Assembly (NCBI GenBank): GCA_045615545.1
Contig: JAZLFA010000022.1
Location: 1 to 35,492, forward strand
Reading direction: 5' to 3'
DNA: 35,492 nt
Origin: SIG220 sp045615545
GTDB lineage: Bacteria; Bacillota_I; Bacilli_A; RFN20; CAG-826
Part shown: piece by piece, positions 6,461 to 16,487 of the stretch
How positions within the stretch are numbered: the stretch's first letter is position 1
How the letters are laid out: each line of letters opens with the position of its first letter
Made by a program: the position numbers and the translations under genes
Notes under the pieces: model-generated
Databases searched by the model: none
Told to the model about the DNA's origin: nothing
Seen by the model: the letters and a program-made list of their open reading frames with translations, nothing else

Positions 6461-8146
6461 ATGAACAAAAATTATCTTAGATGGCTTAATAATTCACCAC
6501 TGACAAAAGAAGAATTAAAAGAACTTAATTTAATTAAAGATAACGAAAAAGAAATTGAAGAACGTTTTAACGCTAATCTTGATTTTGGTACCGCCGGACT
6601 CAGGGGAACAATGGAACTAGGGACGGCACGCATTAATGTTTATACCGTTAGACACGTCACTCAAGCATTTGCTAATTACTTAAATAAAAAATATAGAAAT
6701 CCTACTGTTGCAATTGGCTATGATAGTAGACATCATAGTGAAGAATATTCTAAAGAAGCCGCAAACGTATTTGCGAGCAATGGTGTAAAAGTATTTATTT
6801 ATGATACATTGATGCCTACACCAGCTCTTTCTTTTGCAATTAGACATACAAATAATAACGCAGGCATTATTCTAACAGCCAGCCATAATCCAAGTAAATA
6901 TAATGGATATAAAGCATATGATGAAAATGGTTGCCAAGTCTCTCCAGAAATTGCAGAGGCTATTTCTAAAGAAAGAGACATTATTGATATATTTGATGAC
7001 ATAAAGATTTCTAATTATGACGAATTGGTAAAATCCGGAATGATTGTTTATCTTACCGAAGATATGAAAGAAGAGTATATTCGTTCTTGTCTTACACAAT
7101 CATTAATCAGTGAAAAACAAGAAAAAAGAGTAGCAAAAATCGTATATTCTCCTCTTTATGGTGCGGGAATGATTTCTGTTGAAGAAGCGCTAAAACGCGA
7201 TGGATTTAAGATTAATGTAGTTGAAGAACAACGTCATCCAAATGGTGACTTCCCAACTTGTCCATATCCAAATCCAGAAATCGCAGAAGCTCTATCTTTG
7301 GGTATCGAAAAATATTTAAAAGATACTGATAATGATATCTTCATCGCTACCGACCCTGATAGCGATCGAGTTGGTACTGTTGTTAACCATCACGGCGAAA
7401 TGCGTATATTAACTGGTAATGAAATAGGTATGCTTCTTTTTAATTTCATTTACGATGTAAGAAAAGCTAATGGCACATTACCTAAAGAGCCTGTTATTGT
7501 TAAATCATTTGTTTCGAGTGATATGGTAAAAGTTATTGCGGATGCCCATAAAGCAACATTAGTGGAAGTATTGACCGGCTTTAGATATATTGGCGAAGTT
7601 ATTCATAAGCTTGAACAAAAAGGCGAAATGGAACGTTTTATCTTTGGTTTTGAAGAAAGCTGTGGATATTTAACAAATCCAGATATTAGAGATAAAGACG
7701 CAGTTAACGCAGCAATATTAATTGCTGAAATGGCAAACCATTATAAATTAATGGGCAAAACATTAGTGGATGTGTTAAACGATATATATAAGACTTATGG
7801 AGACTATAAAACAAAATCTGTAAGCTTTGAATTTGATGGACTTGAAGGAAAAGAAAAGATAAATAAATTAATGTCTTTCTTTAAAGAACCAGTAAATAAA
7901 AATATATTTGGTGAAGTATCTAAGGTTGGAGATTATGGCAACTGTAAATTTGTCTACGCTGACCACGAAGAAGACACTGGTCTTCCAAAAGCTAACGCGA
8001 TTAAATATTTCTTAACTAGCGGAGAAACTATTACCGTTAGACCTAGTGGAACTGAACCAAAGATTAAAGTGTATGTCTTTGCAAAAGGCGATGAAAGACT
8101 TAAAGACTTCTTAGTTAAAGCCACATCGATAATTAATAATTTTTAA
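6461..8146 (+). CDS. pgcA: phosphoglucomutase/phosphomannomutase
   Basis: A 561-residue enzyme of the alpha-D-phosphohexomutase family, interconverting sugar 1- and 6-phosphates. Motifs are complete and in order: FGTAGLRG (42-49), active-site TASHNP with phosphoserine Ser141, metal-binding TDPDSDRVG (about 298), the sugar-binding FGFEESCGY (about 395), and the phosphate-binding RPSGTEPKIKVY near the C-terminus. Length fits the PgcA-type enzymes of Bacillota. GAGGT precedes the ATG. The stop TAA overlaps the next ATG by one base, so it is coupled to the GH3 gene and could channel released glucose into glucose-1-phosphate. Confidence 0.94.
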   Translation: MNKNYLRWLNNSPLTKEELKELNLIKDNEKEIEERFNANLDFGTAGLRGTMELGTARINVYTVRHVTQAFANYLNKKYRNPTVAIGYDSRHHSEEYSKEAANVFASNGVKVFIYDTLMPTPALSFAIRHTNNNAGIILTASHNPSKYNGYKAYDENGCQVSPEIAEAISKERDIIDIFDDIKISNYDELVKSGMIVYLTEDMKEEYIRSCLTQSLISEKQEKRVAKIVYSPLYGAGMISVEEALKRDGFKINVVEEQRHPNGDFPTCPYPNPEIAEALSLGIEKYLKDTDNDIFIATDPDSDRVGTVVNHHGEMRILTGNEIGMLLFNFIYDVRKANGTLPKEPVIVKSFVSSDMVKVIADAHKATLVEVLTGFRYIGEVIHKLEQKGEMERFIFGFEESCGYLTNPDIRDKDAVNAAILIAEMANHYKLMGKTLVDVLNDIYKTYGDYKTKSVSFEFDGLEGKEKINKLMSFFKEPVNKNIFGEVSKVGDYGNCKFVYADHEEDTGLPKANAIKYFLTSGETITVRPSGTEPKIKVYVFAKGDERLKDFLVKATSIINNF

Positions 8147-10557
8147 TGAATATTGAACCATCAAAAAGAGAAATTAAAAACCTTGAATTGGTGAAGTCTA
8201 AACTTCACGAATGTTGTTTGTTTTTGCGTAAAAACGATGCATTTCCTTTGCAAAAGCCTTGTAAAATTGCGCTTTTTGGTAATGGAGCCAGACATACGAT
8301 TAAAGGCGGAACCGGTTCGGGTGATGTAAATTCTCATTTTGTTATTAATGCGGAAGAAGGCCTATTGAGATCGGGTTTTCAAATTACAACCTTTAACTGG
8401 CTTAACGAATATGAAAAGGTTTTAAAGCACAACAATAAACAATTTGTTAAAGATATTAGAAAAAGCGCTAAAGAAAAGCACGTTTCCGTATATATGGAAG
8501 CATTTGGTTATGTGCGTTTAGAAAAAGAATATAATTTGCCACTATCTTTTGATGCTGATGCATGTGTTTATGTTTTATCCAGACTATCCGGAGAAGGCAA
8601 TGATCGAATCGAAGATAAGGGAGATATCTATTTAACGGAAACCGAAATAAGAGATATTTTGTTGCTTAATTCAAAATATGAAAAATTTATACTTGTTCTT
8701 AATGTTGGTGGAATGGTCGACCTAACACCTGTATTAAAAGTAAATAATATTCTTTTATTGTCCCAGCTTGGATCCAATATTGGTTTAACACTAGCTGATA
8801 TCATCTTAGGCAAAGTAAATCCAAGCGGTAAATTAACCGACACCTGGGCTCCACCGAGCGATTATTTAAAAGCAGTTAATTTCGGTGATGTTAACAACAC
8901 TTATTACTTAGAAGGTCTTTATGTTGGTTACCGTTATTTTGATAGTTATAGAATCAAACCAACATTTCCATTTGGGTTTGGCTTATCATATAGCGAATTT
9001 AAAATTTTAAATCCTAAGGTTAATGTAAAAGAATCAATTGTTAATGTCGATTTCGAAGTAATAAATACTAGTAAATATATTGGTAAAGAAGTCGTTCAAC
9101 TATATATGAGCGAACCTCAAGGAAAACTAGGCAAAACTTATCAAAAATTAGTAGGATTTATTAAAACGGCAAATCTTAAAGAAAATGAAAGCAAAAATTA
9201 TGATATTTCTTTTGATTTGTGTGACTTTGCATCTTATGATACTTCAAGCTCTAGTTATGTTTTAGAAAAAGGCCAATATATATTAAGGCTTGGAAATAAT
9301 AGCAGAGATACTATTGTTGTTGGTGCGATAAAAATAGAAGAGGATATTATTGTTCGTAAAGTAAACAATTTATATAACAAGACAATTGATTTTAATGCGA
9401 TCAATATTGATGACAATATCGTAAAAAATCCAATCAAAACTCGTATAAAAATTGAAAATATTGAGCATTATAATAATATTTATTCCATCAACGAGAACGC
9501 TGACAAATATTCTAATGGTGATTTAATTAATCTTCTTTTAGGAAGCCAACGAGGTGATGGTTTGTCTTCATTTATTGGGGAATCTTCAATGAAAGTTAAG
9601 GGCGCTGCTGGAGAATCATATTCAGGTATTGAGGGCCTTAAGACATATGTTATGGCTGATGGTCCTGCTGGGTTAAGATTATCTCCTAAAGTGGCAATTG
9701 GTAAAAAAGACAAATTAAGAGATTTATCTGCTAACTATTTTATGACTCAACTAATAGATTTCTTCCCGTTAATTTCACGTCCAATTTTATCTAGATTTAC
9801 ACACGAGAAGAAATTGAAACGTAGTGAAAAAATATTATATCAATATGCCACATCCTTACCTATTGGTACTGCATTGGCACAATCGTGGAATTTAGAGTAC
9901 GCAAAATTATGTGGCGATGTTGTTGGAAGTGAAATGGAGGAATTTGGTGTTCATTTTTGGCTCGCTCCTGGAATGAACATACATCGTTATGTTCGCTGCG
10001 GACGTAACTTTGAATATTATTCCGAAGATCCATTACTTACCGGATTGATTGCCTCTTCGATTACCAATGGTGTTCAATCTCATAAAGGTAGGTATGTTAC
10101 CTTGAAGCACTTTGCGTGTAATAACCAAGAAACAAATAGATTCTTTTCAAACTCAATTGTTAATGAACGTGTATTACGTGAAATATATTTAAAACCATTT
10201 GAAATTGCAATTCGATTATCGAATCCAGGTGCAATTATGTCTTCCTATAACTTAATAAATGGTAGACATACTAATGAATCAAAAGAATTAATTTATGATT
10301 ACCTAAGAAGAGAAGTTGGTTTTGAAGGTATTGTAATGACTGACTGGATTCTTTCTTCAACTGAGCCAATGAATGGCACAACTAATCCAGCTACTAATGT
10401 TGTTAATGTCGTTAAAGCTAAAAATCAGTTATTTATGCCTGGTAGTGATAAAGACTACTTTGAATTACTTACATCATTGGATAACGGCTTAATAAATCGT
10501 AAGGACTTAATTGAAGCGGTATCCCCTTTCTTAAATTTCATTGAAAAAGATAACTAA
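8146..10557 (+). CDS. GH3 beta-glucosidase with circularly permuted domain order
   Basis: An 803-residue glycoside hydrolase family 3 enzyme. The usual order is reversed. Residues about 35-290 are the alpha/beta sandwich domain with SGEGNDR (148-154; Glu150 likely acid/base). A fibronectin-III-like domain follows at about 300-395 (VVQLYMSEPQG). The (alpha/beta)8 domain comes last (about 455-800), with LKHFACNNQE, MSSYNLINGR and the nucleophile motif GIVMTDW (Asp733). This swapped order is known in some rumen-anaerobe beta-glucosidases (Butyrivibrio, Ruminococcus), so it is not new. There is no signal peptide, so it probably acts in the cytoplasm on imported oligosaccharides. It overlaps pgcA by one base. 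Confidence 0.92.
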   Translation: MNIEPSKREIKNLELVKSKLHECCLFLRKNDAFPLQKPCKIALFGNGARHTIKGGTGSGDVNSHFVINAEEGLLRSGFQITTFNWLNEYEKVLKHNNKQFVKDIRKSAKEKHVSVYMEAFGYVRLEKEYNLPLSFDADACVYVLSRLSGEGNDRIEDKGDIYLTETEIRDILLLNSKYEKFILVLNVGGMVDLTPVLKVNNILLLSQLGSNIGLTLADIILGKVNPSGKLTDTWAPPSDYLKAVNFGDVNNTYYLEGLYVGYRYFDSYRIKPTFPFGFGLSYSEFKILNPKVNVKESIVNVDFEVINTSKYIGKEVVQLYMSEPQGKLGKTYQKLVGFIKTANLKENESKNYDISFDLCDFASYDTSSSSYVLEKGQYILRLGNNSRDTIVVGAIKIEEDIIVRKVNNLYNKTIDFNAINIDDNIVKNPIKTRIKIENIEHYNNIYSINENADKYSNGDLINLLLGSQRGDGLSSFIGESSMKVKGAAGESYSGIEGLKTYVMADGPAGLRLSPKVAIGKKDKLRDLSANYFMTQLIDFFPLISRPILSRFTHEKKLKRSEKILYQYATSLPIGTALAQSWNLEYAKLCGDVVGSEMEEFGVHFWLAPGMNIHRYVRCGRNFEYYSEDPLLTGLIASSITNGVQSHKGRYVTLKHFACNNQETNRFFSNSIVNERVLREIYLKPFEIAIRLSNPGAIMSSYNLINGRHTNESKELIYDYLRREVGFEGIVMTDWILSSTEPMNGTTNPATNVVNVVKAKNQLFMPGSDKDYFELLTSLDNGLINRKDLIEAVSPFLNFIEKDN

Positions 10558-10561
10558 TTAA

Positions 10562-10600
10562 TTGCTATTTACGTATGTAAATCAATATAATATTAACGTA
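10562..10600 (+). promoter_or_regulatory. promoter giving a probably leaderless mRNA
   Basis: TTGCTA (10562-10567), 18-base spacer, TATAAT (10586-10591), then eight bases to the ATG at 10600. No Shine-Dalgarno sequence is present. The layout matches the promoter at 5343 closely. Confidence 0.6.
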
Positions 10601-12066
10601 TGAAACAACAATTCGCTTTTGATCTAGATAAATATTTGAAAATCCAAAAGAAGGAAATTCTTTCACGTATCGCTAAATTTGATAAAAAGCTTTATCTTGA
10701 ATTTGGTGGTAAACTCCTTGATGATAATCATGCTGCTCGTGTTCTTCCTGGTTTTGAACCAGATGCTAAAGCACAATTACTTTTATCATTAAAGGATAAG
10801 TTGGAAGTTTTGATTGTTGTTAATGCAAAAGATATTAATGCCCATAAGGTAAGAAACGATACTGGTATTTCTTATGAAGCTGAAGCGGAAAGAATGATAA
10901 AGAATTTTAATCGCTTAGGCCTATCTTTAGCGGGCATAGTTCTTTCTTTTTATAGTGATTCACCTCTTGCAAATGAGTTTATTGCCAAGATGGAAAAACG
11001 CAATATCAAAGTCTATAAACATTACTCTATAAATGGCTATCCAAAAAACATTCCACTTATTCTAAGTGAAGATGGTTTAGGTCGTAATGAGTATGTTGTT
11101 ACAAAAAAACCTTTGGTTATTATTACTGCCCCTGGGCCAGGAAGTGGAAAGATGGCTACTTGTTTAAGTCAACTTTATCACGACTATAAACATGGAATTA
11201 AATCTGGTTATGCAAAATATGAAACATTCCCTATTTGGAATCTTCCACTTAAGCATCCAGTTAATTTAGCATATGAAGCCGCTACTGTAGATATTGATGA
11301 CGTTAACATGATTGATCCATATCATTTGGAGCACTATGGTGTTACCGCTGTTAACTATAACCGCGATGTTGAAAGTTTTCCTTTGCTTAAATCTATTTTT
11401 GATAACATTTATGGCGAATCTCCATATTATTCACCAACGGATATGGGAGTTAATATGGCCGGCTTTGCAATTAAGAATAATGAAGTGGCAATTCAAGCTA
11501 GTAAACAAGAAGTTGTTAGACGTTATTATTCAACATTAAAAAACAATTTTCTAGGTAGATATAGAGACGAGGCTGTTCTTAAAGCTGAATTCTTAATGAA
11601 CCAGTTGTCAGTAAGTGTAAATGATCGTAAATGTGTGGCAAAAACACTGCAAAAAGCCGCTGATTGCAATGAATTATGTATGGCAATGGAGCTTCCTAAT
11701 GGTAAATTAGTCACCGGAAAAAGAAGTGAACTTTTTAGTGCACCAGCAGCCTTGCTTCTCAATGCACTTAAGACGCTAAGCAAGATTGATGATTCTCTCC
11801 CTTTATTGAGTAGAAACGTCATTAAACCTATCCAAGATTTAAAAATAAATGGATTACATAATCATAACCCTAGAATACACGCCGAAGAGGTGCTTATTGC
11901 TTTAGCGATTGCAGCTAATACAAACCCATTAGCAGCGATTGCGCTTAAAAATTTAGATAAGTTAAAAGGATGCCAAGCACACTCATCTTATTTATTACAT
12001 CAAGTAGATATTCATACATTCCATAAATTAGGAATTGATGTTACAGAGGAGCTAGTACCATATTAA
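10600..12066 (+). CDS. DUF1846 family protein
   Basis: A 488-residue cytosolic protein matching the DUF1846 family in length and pattern (FDLDKYLKIQKKEI at 7-20; a P-loop-like APGPGSGK at 177-184; KYETFPIWNLPLKHPVN near 206-222). The family is common in Bacillota. Structures exist but the biochemical role is not settled; a nucleotide-binding function is suggested by the P-loop-like loop. It is 42 bases downstream of the GH3 gene with its own apparent promoter, and overlaps the next gene's start by one base. Confidence 0.88.
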   Translation: MKQQFAFDLDKYLKIQKKEILSRIAKFDKKLYLEFGGKLLDDNHAARVLPGFEPDAKAQLLLSLKDKLEVLIVVNAKDINAHKVRNDTGISYEAEAERMIKNFNRLGLSLAGIVLSFYSDSPLANEFIAKMEKRNIKVYKHYSINGYPKNIPLILSEDGLGRNEYVVTKKPLVIITAPGPGSGKMATCLSQLYHDYKHGIKSGYAKYETFPIWNLPLKHPVNLAYEAATVDIDDVNMIDPYHLEHYGVTAVNYNRDVESFPLLKSIFDNIYGESPYYSPTDMGVNMAGFAIKNNEVAIQASKQEVVRRYYSTLKNNFLGRYRDEAVLKAEFLMNQLSVSVNDRKCVAKTLQKAADCNELCMAMELPNGKLVTGKRSELFSAPAALLLNALKTLSKIDDSLPLLSRNVIKPIQDLKINGLHNHNPRIHAEEVLIALAIAANTNPLAAIALKNLDKLKGCQAHSSYLLHQVDIHTFHKLGIDVTEELVPY

Positions 12067-12488
12067 TGAAAAACTTCTGGTTTAAAATTAAAGAAGAGTG
12101 GCTTTCTTATTTGGTTGCCTTTGGTATTGTTATGGTTATATCAACCATTTCTTTTCTTTTATATTATCTTTTGGTAGGACCTAAAAATTTATATGGCGCT
12201 ACCAATGCTTTACTAATCCCTTTTGCGATTTGTTTAGCAATATTAGGATTCTATTTGCTTAATCGTTTTGGTATGTTTGACATGTTTTCATATGGTTGTT
12301 CTTATTTGGTTGGAATGTTTAGAATTCATCCAAAAAAGAAATATAAAGATTTGGTCGAATATCGAGATATACACGAGGCCAAAAGACATAAATACTCCTA
12401 CTATGTTCCTTTTGGATTGGCGTTTTTACTTTGGACAATTGCACTTGTTGTTGTTTATATTTTATATAAAACCAATATGCCTCATTAA
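12066..12488 (+). CDS. DUF3899-like membrane protein
   Basis: A 140-residue protein with three hydrophobic helices (about 14-36, 46-66, 114-135). The motif FGMFDMFSYG (68-77) matches the G-F-F-D-x-F-S-Y-G signature of DUF3899 small membrane proteins. Function is unknown. TAATG overlap with the DUF1846 gene (one base) indicates coupled translation. Confidence 0.72.
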   Translation: MKNFWFKIKEEWLSYLVAFGIVMVISTISFLLYYLLVGPKNLYGATNALLIPFAICLAILGFYLLNRFGMFDMFSYGCSYLVGMFRIHPKKKYKDLVEYRDIHEAKRHKYSYYVPFGLAFLLWTIALVVVYILYKTNMPH

Positions 12489-12566
12489 CTAATATATATA
12501 AATTGTTTATTTTTCACTTGCGTGTGTGTATTATTATTACTAACTCAAAAAGGAGGTAATGATAAT

Positions 12567-15500
12567 ATGTTTAAACTTGCATTATTATCGATAACCGCCA
12601 TTGCTGCAATTATTGGCATGAACGGTTCATTAAAAGATGCCAGTGCTAAAACTCTTCCACGTGATACCAAAGTCATTGTTGAATTAAAGCACGACGTCAA
12701 TCAATTCGATGCAATTAACTCTATCAGAGGATTAGTTAATGACAATTTCCAAGTCAAAGATCGTTTCTCTCATATCGCTAATGCAATCGTCTTAGATATC
12801 AACTCTTCCTATGTTGACTCATTAAGAGAATTAGATTTCGTCAACTCTGTAACCGTTGATACATTCCATGTTATTAAAACACATGAATCAGATTATGCAA
12901 AACCTCTTGGAGATAGTGGAGACGCTGCTCATCTTGAGAGCGATAACTCATCTTCAGAAACAATGCATAAACCTGAAGGTACCAAAGAAGGTGAAGGTAT
13001 TGCTATTGCAATTCTTGATACAGGTGCCAATCTAAACCACGTTACTTTTACTGATTTAGATGCTTCTGTTTCTGTCAAGTATACTCAAGAAGGTATCCAA
13101 GATTTAATCAAAGGTACAAGTTTCCATGGTAAACCTGACGCAACCCACACAACATATTGGAATAGAAAAGTTCCGTTCTATTATGACTATGGTGGACAAG
13201 TTACAAGCGAAGATCAAGATCCAAAAGAAGACTACGATGTTCTTGATACAGTTGAAGATCACGGTAACCACGTTGCTAGCTTAGCAGCAGGTAATGATCC
13301 TGCCTATAAAGGCATTGCACCAAATGCACAAATTTTGGTTATGAAAGTCTTTACAGATTCAATTGCTACTGCACCTGGAGAAACTTCAAGTACTGGTGCT
13401 TATGACTTTGTCATATTAAAGGCATTAGAAGACTGCGCTATCTTGGGCGTTGATATGATTAATATGTCTTTAGGAAGCGATTTAACTGACTTTACACATG
13501 ATCGTTATGACACTTTAACTTATAAAGCAATTGCTAGCTTAAAGAAAAATGGTGTCTCTATCAATATTAGTAATGGTAATGCTGGTAAAGGCATGTACTC
13601 AAAGAGTGGCCCAATTGCTAACTGGACAACCGACATGGTTGAAACTGGCATTTTGGGTAGCTATGCTACGTTTGAAGATTCAACTTCAATTGCAAGTGGC
13701 GTCCAAACATTTAAATTCTATGAAACAGCCTTAATGGTTGGTTCAAGCGTTATTGATTATAGTGATCAAATTACCGACTATCAAACCGCTGATGGTGAAG
13801 TTGTTTATAAACCTAATCGTTATTTAACAGATATCACCAAAGGTGGCACAATTACTAATTTTGAATGGATTAGAATTCCAGGTTGGGGTGAAGCTAGTGA
13901 TTACACAGATCGTGATGTTACTGGCAAGGTTGTTGTTGTTGACCGTGGTGAAACCTCATTCTTAAGCAAAATTACTAATGCTGAAAACAAAGGTGCTATC
14001 GCAGTTATTATTATCAATAATGACCCAACCGAAACATCATTTACTTTCCGTATGGATTTAAGTGGTAACACACCAGGGGTTCCTGTTGTTAGTATCCTTT
14101 ATAGAGATCGTGAATTATTCACAACCGCCAAAGCTGGTGATCCAAGCGTTGAACCAGAAACTGGTGCATTAAAAATTGTTAGTAATGAATTTGCTGATTG
14201 TCCAGATTCATACACAGTTTCTACATTCTCATCAGATGGTGCTAATGTTAACTATGATTTAAAACCAGAAATTACTTCTCCTGGTGATGAAATTAAAGGT
14301 GCAACATATTTACCAGCTAAAGAAGATGGAACTTATCCAAATGACCAATACAGTTATTATGGCGGTACCTCTATGGCTGCCCCTAACTACTGTGGTGCCG
14401 AAGCTGTTATCCTAAGTGAACATTTAGGTGATGCTGAATATAAGAGATTAGTTGAAGCTAGAATTATGTCAACAGCGGATCAATTGCTCTATGAAAAAGG
14501 CACAGCTGACAAATCATTTGCCTCTCCACGTATGCAAGGCGCTGGTATGGTAAATATTGAAAAAGCATTGCAAACTAACGTTGTTTTAGAAGGTTTTAAC
14601 GCAAAAGGTGAGCCAAGTGGTAAAGCAAAAGTTAACTTATTCAACAACGCTGATATTGCTTCTGGAAAGATTAGCCTTTCCTTCCTTGCACATAACTATG
14701 GCGAAGCTACTTCATATACTGCAACTGTATATGTTATGAGACCAGCTTTAGTTACATTAAATGAAGAAAATTATCCTGAATATAAAGGTGTTAAATTCCA
14801 AAGCACTAGAGATACAGTTATCATGGAAGAAAGTTTCCCTGTTAACGTTGCTAGTGGAACAAGCACAATTACTATTCCAACTATTTCATTAACTGATGCT
14901 GAAAAAGCTGAAATTGATGCATCTTTTGAAAATGGTTGTCCAATTGAAGGATATGTTGTTTTAAAAGCTGAAGGAAAAACAACCATCTCTCTTCCATATC
15001 TTGGATTCTATGGTGATTACACAAGTGGTGCGCCAGTTGAACCATTCGACTTTGAAAGAGAAGCTGGTAAGGTTTATCCATCTGATATTACGAATAGATT
15101 CATTTCAGATATGGGATTCCCTAACGGAAATATCTCTTCTCAAATGGCAGTTGGTTATGTCGCAAAAGGGGAATGGGAATCATTCTCAATTGAACAGGTA
15201 TTATTAAATGAAACTAACCTTTATAGAATGAGAGGATTTAGACCTTTAGGTGCTGATCCTGATACTGGCAAGGTTGATCCTAATAACTTATATCTAGGTA
15301 ATAATGGTGTTAGTAACATGCTAATCATTCAACAATTCGTTACCAGAAGTGTTGATAATAATAGAATCACATTAACTAACCTAGATACTGGTAAGGTAGT
15401 CTTACGCGATCATATGTTTGATGACTTATTTGGCTTTGTTGGTGAAGAAGATGATCCAGCTGCAATTTACCCATTAGCAAAATCACATATTTGTGTTGAT

Positions 15501-16325
15501 TTTGTTGCTGCTGGTATATTTGCTCATAGAGCGTATACATTAATTCCTACTTATGACTTGAAAACAGGTGTTGATTATCCTGATGGAACATATGAAATGA
15601 AAATGGAATATGATCTAACCGCTGGTGGAACATATACCAAAACATATACATTACATATTGATAGCAAAGCTCCTGAATACAAAAAGGTCACAAAGAACGA
15701 AGATGGTAGCTTAAGAGTTAGATTTAATGAAAGCAAATTATCATATACATCAGTAAATGGTAATAGAGTTGCATTTAAAACAGATTCTGAAGGTTATTAT
15801 ATAGATGTTACACCTAAGGCGGATGATACACGTGTAATCGTGTCTGCATGTGATTACGCAGGCGCTATTAGCAAAATGCTTATTGATGTTAAAACTGATT
15901 ATAATTTCACAATTATTCACCCATCAATGGCAAATAATGTTAATATAACATTAAATATTACAGAATCTACTGATAAGAAAAATGTTGTATTTGATGTATC
16001 TTTAACACAAAAGAACAAAGAATTAGTGTTAGGCCCTGCATCATACGCAATCACTGTTGGTGATAACTGGGAAAGCGTTAAAGTTTATGTCGTAAAAAAC
16101 GGCGTTGAAACCGAAGTCACTGGATCATATTTAGCTGATGGTGTCGTCCACTTTGACGCAGAAGGAACAAGCTTTAAAATTGTTCTTATAAATAGCGAAC
16201 CAACCCCAACTCCAAGCAATGTTAACTGGGGATTAATTGGTGGTTGTATAGGTGGTGGAGTTGCTGTTGCCGCTGGAATTGGCATCGCAATTTACTTCTT
16301 TCTCAAAAAGAAAAAAGCCGCATAA
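12567..16325 (+). CDS. subtilisin-like (S8, lactocepin/C5a-peptidase type) cell-surface protease
   Basis: A 1252-residue exported protease. The start is the ATG at 12567, because AGGAGG (12551-12556) lies 10 bases upstream; a more upstream ATG at 12522 has no ribosome site and would spoil the signal peptide. Domains: signal peptide 1-27 (DASA/KTLP); propeptide about 30-110; S8 catalytic domain with Asp151 (AILDTGA), His232 (DHGNHVA), oxyanion Asn in SNGNAG and Ser602 (GTSMAAP); an inserted PA domain (about 440-530); Fn3-like domains behind (about 660 on); a Pro/Thr spacer (PTPTPS); and a Gly-rich transmembrane helix (about 1222-1246) with a KKKK tail. No LPxTG motif is present, so it is membrane-anchored. 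Next to the opp genes it probably supplies peptides for import. Confidence 0.93.
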   Translation: MFKLALLSITAIAAIIGMNGSLKDASAKTLPRDTKVIVELKHDVNQFDAINSIRGLVNDNFQVKDRFSHIANAIVLDINSSYVDSLRELDFVNSVTVDTFHVIKTHESDYAKPLGDSGDAAHLESDNSSSETMHKPEGTKEGEGIAIAILDTGANLNHVTFTDLDASVSVKYTQEGIQDLIKGTSFHGKPDATHTTYWNRKVPFYYDYGGQVTSEDQDPKEDYDVLDTVEDHGNHVASLAAGNDPAYKGIAPNAQILVMKVFTDSIATAPGETSSTGAYDFVILKALEDCAILGVDMINMSLGSDLTDFTHDRYDTLTYKAIASLKKNGVSINISNGNAGKGMYSKSGPIANWTTDMVETGILGSYATFEDSTSIASGVQTFKFYETALMVGSSVIDYSDQITDYQTADGEVVYKPNRYLTDITKGGTITNFEWIRIPGWGEASDYTDRDVTGKVVVVDRGETSFLSKITNAENKGAIAVIIINNDPTETSFTFRMDLSGNTPGVPVVSILYRDRELFTTAKAGDPSVEPETGALKIVSNEFADCPDSYTVSTFSSDGANVNYDLKPEITSPGDEIKGATYLPAKEDGTYPNDQYSYYGGTSMAAPNYCGAEAVILSEHLGDAEYKRLVEARIMSTADQLLYEKGTADKSFASPRMQGAGMVNIEKALQTNVVLEGFNAKGEPSGKAKVNLFNNADIASGKISLSFLAHNYGEATSYTATVYVMRPALVTLNEENYPEYKGVKFQSTRDTVIMEESFPVNVASGTSTITIPTISLTDAEKAEIDASFENGCPIEGYVVLKAEGKTTISLPYLGFYGDYTSGAPVEPFDFEREAGKVYPSDITNRFISDMGFPNGNISSQMAVGYVAKGEWESFSIEQVLLNETNLYRMRGFRPLGADPDTGKVDPNNLYLGNNGVSNMLIIQQFVTRSVDNNRITLTNLDTGKVVLRDHMFDDLFGFVGEEDDPAAIYPLAKSHICVDFVAAGIFAHRAYTLIPTYDLKTGVDYPDGTYEMKMEYDLTAGGTYTKTYTLHIDSKAPEYKKVTKNEDGSLRVRFNESKLSYTSVNGNRVAFKTDSEGYYIDVTPKADDTRVIVSACDYAGAISKMLIDVKTDYNFTIIHPSMANNVNITLNITESTDKKNVVFDVSLTQKNKELVLGPASYAITVGDNWESVKVYVVKNGVETEVTGSYLADGVVHFDAEGTSFKIVLINSEPTPTPSNVNWGLIGGCIGGGVAVAAGIGIAIYFFLKKKKAA

Positions 16326-16348
16326 TTAATTTATTATAAATTAAAATT

Positions 16349-16384
16349 ACCAGTGAAGTTATATGGCTTTGCTGGTTTTTTTAT
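16349..16384 (+). terminator. terminator after the protease gene
   Basis: ACCAG (16349-16353) pairs with CTGGT (16372-16376), with an imperfect inner stem (GAAG/CTTT), followed by a run of eight T residues. It separates the protease gene from the opp operon. Confidence 0.75.
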
Positions 16385-16390
16385 TTCTTG

Positions 16391-16419
16391 TTTACACAAA
16401 AATATTTTTTTGCTAAAAT
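16391..16419 (+). promoter_or_regulatory. sigma-A-type promoter of the opp operon
   Basis: TTTACA (16391-16396), 17-base spacer, TAAAAT (16414-16419), preceded by TTG. It would give a leader of about 60 bases before oppA. GTGGTG and CACTAC (about 16441-16465) can form a weak leader hairpin. Confidence 0.65.
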
Positions 16420-16487
16420 ACAGCCAATTCATTATATTTCGTGGTGTTTATTATATAAGCACTACATGAGGAAAGGAGGAAATATAC

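Noticed and set aside
12522..12566. Upstream start of the protease at 12522
   Set aside because: The AGGAGG site lies after it and fits the ATG at 12567, which also gives a proper signal peptide.
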